DNA from: Marsupella aquatica
Lineage: Eukaryota > Marchantiophyta
Assembly (NCBI GenBank): GCA_973895155.1
Contig: OZ316895.1
Location: 10,788,001-10,852,000, forward strand
Direction: 5' to 3'
Length of the DNA: 64,000 nucleotides
The notes below the pieces were generated by a model. It had not been told where the DNA came from and did no database searches. It worked only from the letters and a program-made list of their open reading frames with translations. Numbering within the stretch: the stretch's first letter is position 1; each line of letters starts with the position of its first letter. Made by a program: the position numbers and the translations under genes. Below, in pieces: positions 21,535 through 34,030 of this stretch.

Positions 21535-24500
21535 TTACGAATCTTTTGGTGCAGCCGGTTTGAAAAATGATTTGATGGAGGGCGTTATATTACTGGCTCC
21601 ACGCAGCTTCTTTACTGGACCGCCCTTCTTGGATACATTGTTTGCAGCTGCAAAATCAGTCATCTTTCTGGGAACTGCCTTGCTACTCAAACAACGACCT
21701 TCACCATCCAACTGGGCTGGTGGATTTGACGATGCAACTCGTGTTTTAGTACTGACGTCGTTAAGGGTTTGCTTCCCTTCAAACTGACTGTTTGGAGGGA
21801 GAATGTCACTCACTGCTTTTAGACTTTTACACAACTCCACCGATGGCACAGGGGTAGTAGGGCTAAGGTGAGGCTCATCCAAAGGTTCATCTGAAGTTGG
21901 GTGATTCATTTTGTCGTCATCTCCCATCACAGCAGATGAGTCTCCCGACGGAGCTTGACTTTTAGTTTCAAGGTTTTCAGGGTTTCCTGAGGTGAGTGGA
22001 AGACAAGTCGAGTCGTCTGTGCTCTCATGAGACTGTCTAAGATTTGGAGACTGTTGAACTTTCGATACAGCCATGAACATTGAGTGTAGCCTGTTATTGG
22101 GTTTCTGTACTAACTTCCAGTCAAAGACTAGCTCCTTTGGGAGCCTTTGAACAAGTCTCTTAGCGTTGATCAAGGGTTGATCTTCCCAGTCTGTACCCCA
22201 CATGAAGTAGATGGGACCCTGCATCATATGATTACAATACAAACTAAAAATTAAGCTTGTCGCCAAAGGTACATGATTACAATAGACATTAAGCTTCTCT
22301 TCAAAAGTACAGAGACCGAGAAAGAATCCATGTAAGGTGCACATGTTTATGCTTATCGACTGAGCAGACTTCGTTGCCTTGAATGGAATCTTGTGGACGG
22401 TTTGATTGAGCGCACATGGATTTAGATGATGATCATACCAATAAGCCAGGAGGAAGCTGAGAAACAAGTCGAGTTTCCCAGCCCTGTAACTCTTCGTCTG
22501 ACAACACCCTCTGAGTCCCCTGCATTACGCAAGTTGACCGTGTTACAGACCAACTTGCTAGAGAAGTCTACATCTCACATCCTGTGACCCTTCAGTACCT
22601 GCAAGGGTAAATTAAAGATCCAACCTCACCAAGATGGGTAGACTTTCTATAATTAACAAAATTCTCATCTTAAATAACATGGGTAAAGGTCGATATTCTT
22701 CAGAGAAAGCTCCCACGAAACCTATTCTTGACCCAATGACCTACCTCTCGTCGGTGTACTCGGATATAGAGGAAATCCGGATGATTGGAAGGCCATGCCA
22801 CCGGTAAGACCACTCTTTCCTGGTCATTCCAGAGTTGGTCAGCTTTTTAAATCATCAACCATTCTTATGACTTGGATATAAGTGCAGCAACAACAGCTAG
22901 AAAGCGTAAAGCAAAATGAGGCATAGAAGAGAATCCCTGAATTTGAAGGACCTACCTGGCCAGGAGGAAGACCTGTCTGCTCACGATCCCTCTGAAAGGT
23001 CTCGTGCCTCAGCTCGTCCTGCAATTTTTTCACGATCTAAAAATGTCAAAATTAGGACAACATGACAAACGAAAGAAAATCCAGAGAAAATGGTAATGCT
23101 CTAATGGCCAGTACAATGATATCGCAACGTCATACTTAAAAGAGGACATCGAATAGTAATCTTGAGAGTGCAAAGACCTCCATTTTCTGGGTAACAAACA
23201 AAAAAAGAGTCCCAGGCAGCTGAGCCGTTCAGATCCGATTAGATGGATTATGTGAAAGGAACATCTGAAGCCTAGCCCTTCAAGAAGAATCACAAAAAAA
23301 AGAGCTGACACTGATGACTGGTTTTCGTGTGACCAACGTAGCCGGTAACACTCCAATAAATCTGCGACATATTTGCAGCCCTTTAAGAGAACTACAAGAA
23401 AGAGTTCAAGGGAACGTACAGCAGCAATCAATGCAATGTTATTAGATGTCAGCCAACCTCCTGTTTTACGCATTTGTTCACCGATGACCCAATCTCGGGA
23501 ACGGAATTCGACAGCCTGAAGCACAGCCAAACCGCGCCTGGGGAATCAGTCTTGGGTGATCGCTCAAAACCGAGTTCAGGAAAACAGAAATCTCCTCAGC
23601 CCGTCATTGCAATGTTAAAAACAAAAGATCATACCATAGGATATCTGGAGTCCAGATTTTTCCGGCACCAGAGCACATGGGCATGATTCTGCTCCGATGG
23701 TTTGAAAGTTAGATGGAACTGTACAAATTAGCCACAAATTGCTGATCAGCAATGAGTATCTATCACTAGAAGACTTGAGCTCAATAAAAGACACCAGAAA
23801 ATACTGGGAGAGAATTCACGCTCATATGTGTGCAGAAGGGCCAGTGACATCCGGTGTATGCAAAAGATGGGGAAACAGGCCAGTGCAGGCTTGCAACAGG
23901 TCTAGAAACTCTCTTAACCAGGCGCCTAGGCCAAAGCCTGCAAACCACACACACACACACCTGAAACACAACAACCCCGAGACGTCCAGCCTGGTAAGCT
24001 GGCTGAAGGGCGGAGTTGAATATGCCCCACAATTCGTCCCTGTAGAAATCAGAGCAAAAGGTGATGTGACCTTGTTTACCGTTGTCATACATAAAAAAAA
24101 AATCCAACCAGAAAAGAAAAGAAAAGAAAAGAACCTTAATTCACTCGGGAGGTCATACAATCTGACGTTTGGATCATCTGATGGCCCAAGCTGGTTTTTG
24201 ATCTTGTAAGGCAAGGTTGTGACGGCACCTGATTTACTGAAAACAAAAATTACGAAAATGATTAGAGCTTTAAACTGGACGCATAGACATAATTATGTTG
24301 GGCGATTACGAGATCATGATAAATGATCTTGCTCATTAATGCAAAGAATAGAAACATGTGCAAGAGAACAGAAGTATCAAGTAGAAGCTCGACCTGCAGA
24401 ATAGCCCAAATGCCTTGAAATGGAACAGGAACCCCGGGATCACAGCATTTACCCATCGGCCAACTGAAACGGGAGAGGGAATTGCATATGTTGATGTGTC

Positions 24501-26174
24501 CACTTCCACACCTACATACAACCGTTTTTTGTCAGCTCTATGTACATGGAAAGCCACTGGAAAGACAAGAGGGCTGCTCGGATACCCTTGTATTGGTCCT
24601 GGCCCCAACCCGTCATAGAGAAGTCTTGTAATTATTATCTAGAGCCATACTTTTTATTCTCAACTCTTCGTCTATCAAATTAGAAATTTTCATCGAACGC
24701 AAAACATATTATGGTCAAATTTTCGGAAGTGCGCATGGAACTTCTGAGGTCATTCTCAAAGACTTACAGGCACACTAGTTATAAACGCAGCCTATTCAAT
24801 TTTGTGAGCTGCACTTCTCAATGGCCCTGCTCGCGCATTCAAATACTCAACTGAATCCTCGAGCTGAGGAACACGAAACAAGCTGAGTACAGTTTAAGGC
24901 TGATATGCAGGAAGGAAGAGAACCAACATGGAAAATGCCGACTGTAATGCTGGAGGCGATCCTCTGCAGACCGAACAGAAGCTGGGTAGAATCTCCCACA
25001 CCGGAGCAAGGTATGATCACTCCATCCTGCGGAATCATACATTGCTGTTCAGCATCCATACTGGGCTACCCAATTGACAATTAATGACAAAAGAGTTTCC
25101 CTAAAGTATTTCCGGTTGAGAGTCCATACAATTAACTGAAGCTAAAAATGAGGCTAGCGAGACAAAACTCCAATGACAACAAAGATATCTTATTAACAAT
25201 GGCCAAAACTCAGATACGTTTCACACAATTTCAAACTTTCCATCACCCGCAAATTCCGTTCTCTAAGACGGAATATAAGTTCCGATCGTACATTCATTCG
25301 ATTCCTCCAACCCAATCTGAATATCAATCATTCAATTCAACCATCCTTCTAAACCCCTAAAGCCCAGACAGTCATCTACCACTTTGGTTCAAACGTCATA
25401 TATATCTGCAGATATGAAATATGATCGTAAACTCTGCCTGACTTCATACCTTCTCTCTGCTTCGATTACAGTCACTCGTCCGGACAGCTTTTCTATGAAC
25501 ACCATCAACTAGATCACCTTAGTAGTCTGTCCGTTATATCATTTCCTTTTCTTAAAATGTTGAACTGATTCAGGAACCTCAAATCTGACGTAAAGTTTAT
25601 CCGTCTGAATCCGTCAGAACCTCAAGGGATCATTACCAGGGCCAATTCACTGCCTCTGCTGCAAATTCTAATTACTCGTCTCCTACAACTGAGCTTCGTC
25701 AAACGCTTGGGCGTTCACTGCTCCGAATCCAAGTCACTCGTTCCCTTGTTTGAAACACTGGTCAACACCATTCATGCATCTTCCAACAGTATCACAAATC
25801 TTGATTATCATTTGTTCGCCTCACATCGTTGACCACACTTTTCATTCTCTCCTACGAAATTGCGGAGAAGTAATTCACGCTCTTATTTATGTAGACCGCA
25901 TTCAAATATTCTCCGTTCATTACTGACCCTAATCCAACATCGATTTCGACAAACTCTGCGTCGAAATGACGAGTGCACAATCGGTAAAACCCCGGTCATT
26001 TATTCTGCATCTATTTCACATCATCCGTGTTGATATGTGGACTGCCATAGGACATCCAAATCCTGCAAGCAGCACGAGAGGGGCATCGTGACAAAATCAG
26101 TGACAGCAACACTCACCGCAAGTTCCCATGAGCACCTTCCGGCTCCGAGCCGAGTCCATGTTTGCAGCAGACAT
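21535..26174 (-). CDS. DUF72 (YecE-like) TIM-barrel protein with PIP-box-like tail, 518 aa, 11 exons
   Basis: Exons: 26174-26117, 25026-24928, 24511-24394, 24236-24135, 24039-23961, 23718-23635, 23515-23420, 23036-22956, 22819-22745, 22519-22439, 22218-21535; all introns are GT-AG and the frame closes. The product follows the DUF72 (COG1801) order: KVLMGTCGWS near the start, GRFYPASVRSAEDRLQHYSRH (residues about 30-50), VEVDTSTYAIPSP (54-66) matching the family's EINSTFY block, FHFKAFGLF, GRLGVVVFQ, AVEFRSRDW (181-189), HPDFLYIRVHRRE, LSDEELQGW, then GPIYFMWGTDWEDQPLINA (292-310). A Ser/Pro-rich disordered tail of about 190 residues ends TPSIKSFFKP. The Ile-x-x-Phe-Phe core (506, 509, 510) resembles a PCNA-interacting box lacking the usual Gln. 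DUF72 has no settled biochemical role; the barrel is usually about 240-280 residues, so the tail is an extension. Nuclear action with PCNA is inference. Confidence 0.85.
24110..24134. repeat. Microsatellite (GAAAA)n
   Basis: About five AAAAG/GAAAA units sit in intron 4 of the DUF72 gene, beside its donor site. On the coding strand they form a pyrimidine-rich run right after the donor. A CA/TG microsatellite (about 23945-23960) likewise abuts the donor of intron 5. Confidence 0.7.
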
Positions 26175-29100
26175 GCTCCCAGAGTTCAAATTTGTTGCGA
26201 GGGCGGGAAGCTCTCCTCTACAGCCTCGAGATCAAAGTGTGATCAAACGCGAGCACTCCAGCTGACGACGACGAAGTTGAGACGAGATTTGAGACAAGGT
26301 CTCACCAGAAATGGTCAATTGCCGCTGCTCTTGCACCATCGAGACAGGACAGTGGGTGCAGAGACCCCATGACTAAAACAGACAGATCCTTCTTGTGTTC
26401 TCCTCGCTCATTAAAAGAACCCTCGAATTGCTCGGGCTGAAGGTTTCCCGCGCTTCCATCTCCAGAATGCACGAGAGGCCCTCTAATTGAAGGGTGCCAA
26501 AAGGGGAACGAAAGAATGGTAGTGTTCATCAGCCCTCCCTCAAGGAGATTAGCCCTTTAATTTTCTTGACCCTTGGGCAAGATCTGAGGCAGTTCATTAA
26601 TTCAAGTTTTCCAAGTGTGGCAGAATTGGCTCACTTGGAAGCCCATTCGATGCTCTCTCCGATGAGCTAAAGTGGGTCTTAACACATTGAGCTGATATCT
26701 GACTACTTTTGTTAAAACATTTTATCTAGGCCTATATCTGTTTGCACCTACTGTAGTTTTTCAATGTCAAAGGAGTGACCCCTTGAAGCATAGCAATCAA
26801 AACAGGGGTCTCCGATCAACCAAATGTTGAGCTATTAATCAAAAGTCTTGGGACTAAGCTACGTATTCCCTTTCTAGTAACTTATACAATAAAAATAATA
26901 AAACTAGTACACCAATTACTGAATTTGCTTGTAATTCAAGGACTTACCTTAGTTTACTTGATGTAATTAAATGGCGGTGATGACATCTGAAAGCACAATG
27001 TTGGAACTGACCTATCAAAATTTGTCCCCTTTTTCTTGTGAAGTCCCCCTGAATAGCAAATTGAAAAGTCTGGTGAAGCTGTGGAGTAAACTGCATAAGA
27101 GGATCATTAAAAGGAATTTGACTCATATAGACCTTTTTTTAACATGGATACAATCTTTTAGCAAACATTAAATATGCCCTAATAATGTGAAGTTGAAGCT
27201 GGATGGACTTTGCCCCTCAACGATGCAATTGGGATGGACCTTTTTCTATACAGTCACAAGGATGGGGAAAGAGTGTCAATGAGATGAGATGCCCAGCCGA
27301 GCCAAAGATGTCTTAAAACTTGTTTTGCTTTTGGCTGCACTCATAATGTTTCCAAATGTGATCAGGTTTGAGCCCCAAAACATGGCTTGTTGGAAACTTA
27401 GCTTATTCCATGCCTTTCCTGACTAGCTAAAGTGGGAGACATCAAGTGGCTAGGGAAATCCAGGTAGAAACATGTTGAGTAGACAGAATATCAACAAATA
27501 CTCAAATAAAATTTAGAGATGCATTCTATAACTTTTCTAGAATAGTTGTCTGTACATTAGTACATTGTTGTCTTTCTGATTCCAGGTCATAATGCAACCT
27601 TGAACACTAAAAAACAAGTGTGTAATTATGTTTATGCATTAAAACAAAAGCTGGTTCTTGTTTGGGACAAAATTCATAATGATGTCATTTGAGTGTTCTA
27701 AACTTTCCCCCTATATCTTGCAGTTCCCATGGACCACAAATTTTGACAAGATGCTTGGATGGACGATCAAAACTTGCATGGACCACTTGGAAATGAAGTT
27801 GCTTACTCTGAATAGCATCTTCTTGTTGTATAATATGACAAAATATATAGACCAAAAAGGTGCGTTTTATACAAAGAGATTGCTTCATTTTATTATTGAA
27901 GGTTATCCAAAAGTTTGCATAATTGTGAAAATAATTCTTGGCTTAACTTTGACATAACATAAAAGCTCTGGACATTAAGGGAAGGTGGGGTGGGGTCCAT
28001 ACACCATAATAAAATTAAATGAAAGATGAATAAATTGTAAGTTACAAACACCAATATATTATCAACTAAATAAAAACAATTCAATCTGTTACAGACGGAT
28101 CTTGTATAAAATGCCCTAATGGTTGACTTGACTTGACTTGACTTGACAAGAACATATTTAGTTATGGTCTCAAACTATAGGATGAAGTATCAACGATTGG
28201 GATTCACTACACACATGAGTATGTAACAATAATGTTGGCAACCCTAAAGCAGCAGTCATTCATGCTCAGTTGTCTTGCATAGCTTCTGATCATCATCTCA
28301 CACCTGCTTTGTGGTTTAGTTAGTCACTCTTGTTTCTGGCTGGACTACATCACCTTAATTCTTGCTTTGCATTTGATCTGCTCCTCTGATTTGTTGTGCT
28401 GTTGGGTTGCTCTAGAGTTTCTGAGCTTCTAAAGTTGATTTCACTTTGTTGCTGGAAGCTAGTGGCTCAGCTGCTGTGGAGTCCGATTTGCTGTCAGAGA
28501 GCCAATTGCACTTCAGTTTAGCTACTGGGTAAGTCTTTCAATATTTGCTTGCCTAAGTACTCTTGCCCATCTTTCTAATGCTTGTATGATCTATCACTTG
28601 TCCATAATTGCTCATCAATTATTGCTGGTCTTTGTAGCGAATCACCCTTGTAGTCATCTACTCATTAACGGTTCATCTGCTGATGTATTGTGCAATTGAG
28701 TATACTTAGTTTTTCATTGACTCACGCGTACTTCACTTAAATACCACTGCTGGGTTCTGGAATCAAAAATTTCAGTAGCCTTAGCAATAGTTGAATCTTG
28801 ATCTTGATAATCTCAGTATGGTCTTCACCAAACACAAAACCAAAATGACCCATCATTTGTTATGATGAACTATTTGCCTATCAAATTTGACGTATTGCAC
28901 TTAGTTAATAAATTGTCTAGACATCTCGAATTACTTTGTGTTTTGTGGAACCATTTGATACATATGGAGGATAAGACCATTGTTCATGGTGTATATTTGG
29001 TAAAAGGTGAGTAACCCCATAGGTGGAAGTACGAAACATTATGTTTTAGCTTTTGATAGCTTTTACGGGCAGTGCTACTGTGCATTGGCTGTTAATGTTG

Positions 29101-30398
29101 TACTCATTGTGTTTGCTTCTTCGAGAGCTTATCTTGTGCCATGGGTGTTCATTGTCTAGATTGATGATAATTAATATAAGGAATCTGGGTTGCATAAAGA
29201 ATTTCTCTCATGCACTCCATTCCATGATCCAACCTTTTGAGATCTCTTCCAATACATTTAGAAAGAATGAGACTAAGTAGTTTAGTCTCATCGTGTGGCT
29301 CTATATCCAATCCACATCTTTTACTCTATGAGCTCAATCTATGTTTGGCACCACCTTGATCTGTCCCTTTGCTATGTATGGAGACTAAACCTTTCTCTTA
29401 CTTTTCCTACTCTCTTTCCCAAAATCAAGTTTCTAATAGTTTTTGATCAAATGTCAAAGGATAAATTTGCTGAATTTTCATGATAATATATGTGGTGAAA
29501 TTGATGGCTCCATATGGATCACTTTTGGCAATTTTGTCTAGGTTCTATCTTGTTTTGATAGCTTCAAACTGCTAAGTTTGATCATGTATGTGTTTGAGTA
29601 GCTGCTCTCTATTCAAATTTGCGTACATGATCCAGATGATTTTGCATATTAACTCCATGAGGAAGTTTATTGAAGATTGAATTTCTAGCAGAAACCAGGG
29701 TGGAAATTGTACGCTGTTTCTGGTTAGCGAATATTTAGCAGATTTCAAAATCCACATAGGAATTTTCGAAAATTGAATTTCTAGTGGAAGCTTCACATTC
29801 AGGCATTACATACCAAGTAAATATTAGAAGATTTTTCATAGTGAATCCATGCTGGGAAAGTTTGGGGATTGGATTTTCTAGTTCAATTGTAGCTTTGGAG
29901 GTCAAATGACTCTTGGCAATCTCATTGGTATTTTGGCTGATTCAATACTTAGACAGTTTTGTAAATTCTTATGGATAGAAGTGCATTAGTTCATATTTAG
30001 CAATTTGTTGGACTTGAAAATTAGATGCATATTATTTACTTAGGGAGTAGTTGGCCTCCCACCTATGTTTGTAAGGTTTGATTTCATATCCCGTTGATAA
30101 ATAATTTTGTTGTATCTTCAGTGACTGTTGGATAGACACTTACTTGCTAGGTCTTTGGCTGCTATGAGTTGGTCACTGTTTGCTATCATTCTCTTCCATG
30201 ATGGGATTCAAGTGAGTGAAAGAATCTATAAGTGAAGTTACCATGTGTTGCAACTAGAGCAACACTTTTCAATGAATGGATTTTCTATCTGAGCTAAAGA
30301 AAGGGTTGGGCGGATAGAGTCAAAGGAGCTCCGGGCGGTCAAGGTGGCAGACCCTGGAGCTGGGCCAGGGACAGGACTGGTCCATAGTCACCATAAGC

Positions 30399-30400
<2 letters not shown>
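26175..30400. other. Gene-free spacer
   Basis: The first several hundred bases upstream of 26174 should hold the promoter and 5' untranslated region of the DUF72 gene; I see no clear TATA element. Farther on the DNA is AT-rich, with no recognised protein. A five-fold TTGAC/TGACT pentanucleotide run lies at about 28120-28148. Loosely repeated TTGAATTTCTAG heads occur near 29675, 29773 and 29870. Confidence 0.4.

Positions 30401-30443
<43 letters not shown>
30401..30443. repeat. Dinucleotide microsatellite (TG)21
   Basis: A perfect TG run of about 43 bases. It is likely length-polymorphic. Confidence 0.95.
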
Positions 30444-30446
<3 letters not shown>

Positions 30447-31039
30447 CTAGCTCGTGCATGTGTGTTGCACAGTATTGTTAATAGAAGTGTTGTTAAGCTC
30501 GATCAAGTGAGATGGGTACACTGCAAGGAGTTGGCAAGTCAATCTAGCAAGTGGACTTCAAGGAGTGTGTGAGCTGCAGGAAGCTGAAGGGTTGGGCATG
30601 GAACCTGTCACAGGGGCATTTAGGTCCATCTTGTGGTTAGGAAATTAAACATTAACCATCCAGCCAAAATGACATAATTTGGTAAACTGATCATGAAAAA
30701 CAAAGAAGGATTGCGTATTAAAATGTTTGGATTTGTGTGACACTGATGACATGGTCCTTATTCTATAATCTGAGTAACTAGGTTGCTGTATGCAAGGAGT
30801 AGCTATTGATACCGCATAACAATTAGCAAGATGGCAAGAATAAGGGCAATCATGGCGTTAAGAGTAGGGAAATAAAAGCTATGTCGCGGGTGGTCGGCGA
30901 CCATATCTCTTTCAATATGTCACCAAATCCGGATCTGTAAAGAGCATTGGAAAGATCTGGTCAAGGCGAGTAAAATTGATATAAAACACTCGGGAAACGG
31001 AGGTGTATTAAGGAAGATACGGCCTGATTAGTGTGACGG

Positions 31040-31430
31040 GTTAACTTGTGGTCGGAATTAGCGGGTTCGACTTTAGTTTCGGGTTAACCCAAGCTCGGCC
31101 ACGGCTTAGCTTAGGGAAGCACGGCTTCAACTTATCTCAGGTAAGCACGGCTTCAGCTTAGCTCAAGTAAGCATAGCTTCAGCTTAGGCTTAACCCGGGT
31201 TCGGATTAGATTGATTCCGGGTTAGACTTAACTCGGGTTAGTCTAAACTCGGGCTCAGGTTAGCATAGGTAAGCTCGGGTTCGGGCTCAGCTTAGGCTAG
31301 GTTAGCGGATAGCGGATAGCGGGTAGCGGGTAGCGGCCTAACCCGAGACCACGGGTTAGCTCTACTCGGGTTAGATAGGATAGCTAGGTTAGCCGAACTC
31401 GGGTTAGCTATGTAACTCGGGTTAGCGCAG
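31040..31430. repeat. Degenerate array built from CGGGTTAG-like units
   Basis: The short words CTCGGGTTAG, CGGGTTAGC, GCTTCAGCTTAG, AAGCACGGCTTCA and GGATAGCGGGTAGCGG recur many times over about 390 bp without a fixed period. No reading frame is preserved. GGGTTAG resembles telomere-type words, but the spacing is irregular and the plant TTTAGGG repeat is not present in tandem. Confidence 0.7.
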
Positions 31431-31439
31431 CAGTGAGTA

Positions 31440-33180
31440 CCCCCTCTCGGTTGCGGGGGCATAACTTTCTGTGTATTTGGCCAAATCGGCTATAATTGAC
31501 CTCGTTGGAAAGAGGAGCTCAAGCTGCTTCCAACGCTGCTATCCACACAGCAAATGGTTGAATAGAGAAATCGGGAGAGGAGGCGCAAGCTCGCGAAAAC
31601 CATGGAGGAGGGCCAAATCCGAAGTACATAGCCAATTCGAGATAGAAATAAAGCTGCGAGTTAGGGTTCAATAGTTACAGATAGTGGCGGCTCTGTTAGG
31701 GCTGGGATGGGGCTCCAGCAGCGTAGCATCCACCCATTTGGGCTCAATGAGAGAGTATATAGAGCAACCCCCCGGTAGAGGCAGGGGAGACTTCAGTTGT
31801 GTGATCTCACTTAGACTGAGCAGCAGGGAGGAGCTCTGTGCAAGCAAGGCTGGACCTGGACGTTGCGTGTTGGGGAGAGCTTGGTTGTGCTATTACTCAG
31901 GGAGTAATCAGCCAAGCTTCACAGCAACGGGTTGCTAGGTTTGCGAGCTGGATTGTGGCTCTTTCTAGTGGGCAGCACAACTGGGTTCTTTTCCCCCGAT
32001 ACAGAGCCTTGGTGATAGGTGATGTATTGGTGATTGTAAACTGTGGGGAGGATTTCAATTCGATTTGCGGTGGGCACATTAGGGAGGCTGAGATACTGAT
32101 TAAGGGGCAGTAGGAGGAGCATTTACAGTTCAGTCTGGCAAGACTACGTGATCCATGGGGAGTCCCGGCCTTTGTCTGGTGGAGAGCACTAAGGGATCTA
32201 TGGCCAGAGTTGAGCTTGCAGGGCAAGCGTGAGGCCGGGCCTCATTGCAGTCTGGGGTAGATCGCCGTTAGGCCTGGTACCAACTTTGAAGTCGAGTCAA
32301 CTATGCATGCATAACTTGACGTTCTGAATTGGAGGTGTGAGATCTGTATGTGCCCCCAAGAATGAAGTGCAATGAAGGAGGTTGAGTTCAGGATTGAGTT
32401 TGCAAGGCAAGTACGGGATTGGTTTGAGTCCAATTTGCCGTCGCAATCTGGAGTGAGCCGGGCTCAGGTTCAGGATTGAGCTTGCATGGCAAGCATGGGG
32501 CTTGCGGGGCAAGCACGTCACAATCTGGAGGAGACAGCCTTTGGCCCTAGTGTTCGGATCAAGTGTTCTCAGTGAACTATTGTGCACATCTTTGAATCTA
32601 ATTGAGTTTTCCTCTCAGGCCTCATTTCTCTCATGGATGTGTGTGTGTGTGAGACGATCTGAGTGTATGATGGGACTAGCAGCGCCACTGAGAGGTGTAC
32701 AGGGTGCATTGAAGCGGGCTGGGTGAGGACTGTCATAGCTCTGATTGCTGAGAGTGGAATGGCAGAGTGGTGGGGCAATGGCTTAGAAGTCCCTAAGCCG
32801 GGAATCAGTCAGGAGTCACTGGTTTATGGGTACATTCCGGCGGTGGAATAGAAACATACCTATGGCAGTAAGCATACGTATAGACCTATGCGCACGGTAG
32901 CGCTAGGCCCTGTGTGTACGGGCCCGATATGAAGGCCCCTTATCACCAGAACTATCATGAGCACGGATCTGATTCCCAACCTTGGTTCTTAGGGATTGAG
33001 CTTGGGTGATGTGTGACGGAGTCTTGTTATGATAGTCTGGTGTTAAGGGCATAAATTGGTGTTTACCGGCCTTCACAGCATCCCTTCGTGATCCTCAGGT
33101 ACAAGGAGATGGTTTTGGCACCCATAGTGACGTCTTTGGTGTTAAGACCCATGTCAATCGCGTGACAATTTGGTAGATTG
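31440..33180 (+). mobile_element. LTR-like retroelement remnant
   Basis: The stretch is GC-richer than its flanks and codes for nothing I recognise. It contains a promoter-like GAGAGTATATAGAGC near 31753-31767. A three-fold degenerate TTGAGCTTGCAGGGCAAGC-type unit occurs near 32211, 32393 and 32475. The palindromic ATTCCGGCGGTGGAAT block with AAACATACCTA lies at about 32833-32862 and is shared with about 3355-3385. A TATA-like element upstream of a transcribed-looking region plus sharing with the tail at 2697-3600 suggests a solo or truncated LTR. Ends and a target-site duplication were not identified. Confidence 0.45.
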
Positions 33181-34030
33181 TTAATATATATCATGTGGCT
33201 ATCCATATATGTAAAAAAAAGATCACATACAACCATAATTTAACAACCATAATCATTGCCAAGTATAAGAGCTTCTTATATGCATACCTATGTAACCTGC
33301 AATACCCGGTAACTATACAATATTTGATCCCACGGACTGTTATAATTATATATTTGTTTCTCTATTTAACCACTCGAAATGCTTTAGCATCTTACTCCTC
33401 CTGGTTGGTTTGTGGGCTTCTATTATAAGTTTAAAATCATGCAAAAGGTGGCCATGGATGCAGCTGCTCCAACAAACTTTTCTGATTTGAAGTGCTTAAA
33501 TTTCAACCTTTGAGCTCTGTAGCCGGGAGGAATTAATGAGTTGGCAACGTAATGGTAGATATAGTAGCTATACTTAACTTCAAAGAAATTGCCCTAACAA
33601 AATTGTTTCTATGGTTTTCCTTACAGAGCATTATCCCTGATCAGCAACAAAGCTTTTGTTGCTTCCATAAGCCGAAGGAGCAATTTTCCTAGAACTACAC
33701 TACCACAACACCTATCCATCTCCAGGTTCTTGTCGTGGAAGTTCTGTGCAACTACAATAACTACAGTACCAGCAGATCATGTTGAAATCCATGCACAACT
33801 GGAGAGCAATTCTTGAAGTGTTTGAGTACTTTTGCATTCTCCTCAAAGACATCAGCACAAAGTTTTTCTCAGATCTGTTACCGTCCGACGACTTGGCTCT
33901 TGTGGAACAACAAAGAAACAGGAAGGCCCAACCACCACTTTCCAAAGATCATCACAACAGCAGTTGCAGCATTGGCATGTCCTCCTCTGGGTTGTAGTAA
34001 GGTTGGTTGACTTAGAGCAAACAAAACAAA
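33181..34030 (+). promoter_or_regulatory. Upstream region of the exostosin gene
   Basis: This is the spacer between the retroelement remnant and the start codon at 34031. It is AT-rich to about 33420. No other gene is supported. The start codon lies in ACAAAATGT. GTAAGG near 33998 and TTGACTTAG ending near 34013 could bound only a tiny interval, so I do not propose a 5' untranslated intron there. Confidence 0.35.

Noticed and set aside
24336-24608. 90-codon minus frame opening with GPGPIQGYPSSP
   Set aside because: Its first part is intron 2 of the DUF72 gene; only the part from 24511 downward, after the GTATGTAG acceptor, is coding.
31040-31430. Interstitial telomere repeats
   Set aside because: GGGTTAG words are frequent but not in tandem, and the plant-type TTTAGGG repeat is not present as an array.
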